Made by a program: the position numbers and the translations under genes. From JBEEPE01 sp964489645 (GTDB taxonomy: Bacteria > Verrucomicrobiota > Verrucomicrobiia > Chthoniobacterales > Chthoniobacteraceae), in assembly GCA_964489645.1 (NCBI GenBank), contig CAZAZT010000174.1:1-6304 (forward strand): a stretch of 6,304 nucleotides of DNA, read 5' to 3'. Shown in pieces: positions 6,279 to 6,304 of this stretch. A model generated the notes under the pieces. It was not told where the DNA came from and did no database searches. It saw only the letters and a program-made list of their open reading frames with translations. Position 1 is the stretch's first letter. Each line of letters opens with the position of its first letter.

Positions 6279-6304
6279 CCTGAAACCCGCCGCAAACCCC
6301 CGTT

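Overview
The window is GC-rich bacterial DNA in which every supportable gene lies on the minus strand. The best lineage hint is the 880-residue secreted protein at 3636-6278. Its layout is a signal peptide, a DUF6797-like N-terminal region, a glucose/sorbosone-dehydrogenase-like beta-propeller and a C-terminal c-type cytochrome. I associate that layout with Verrucomicrobiota and related PVC bacteria. This is recognition from memory, not a database result.

Reading in the direction of transcription (high to low coordinates): (1) 6278-3636 is the large exported haem-c/propeller protein. Its reading frame stays open to the right edge of the window, so the exact start is uncertain. (2) A 191-bp spacer holds the ribosome binding site of the next gene but no convincing terminator. 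(3) 3444-1969 is an FAD/NAD(P) pyridine nucleotide-disulfide oxidoreductase-fold protein, related to dihydrolipoamide dehydrogenase and soluble transhydrogenase. Both redox-active cysteines are replaced, yet the C-terminal His-Glu pair is kept. (4) A spacer of about 300 bp carries several palindromes and ends in a perfect 10-bp inverted repeat over the probable promoter of the next operon. (5) 1671-1129 and 1142-276 are an overlapping AbiEi antitoxin / AbiEii nucleotidyltransferase toxin pair, a classic abortive-infection toxin-antitoxin module. (6) 189-1 is the N-terminal part of an unidentified small-residue-rich protein with a good ribosome binding site. It leaves the window on the left.

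The only clear multi-gene system is AbiEi/AbiEii. The antitoxin has an N-terminal winged helix and comes first. The repeat just upstream has the geometry expected of its own operator. The toxin start is buried in the end of the antitoxin gene behind a consensus Shine-Dalgarno, which suggests translational coupling. The oxidoreductase and the cytochrome protein look like independent metabolic genes, and nothing in the sequence ties them to the toxin-antitoxin module. I found no rRNA, tRNA, CRISPR array or insertion sequence. The long plus-strand open frames are antisense shadows of the minus-strand genes.
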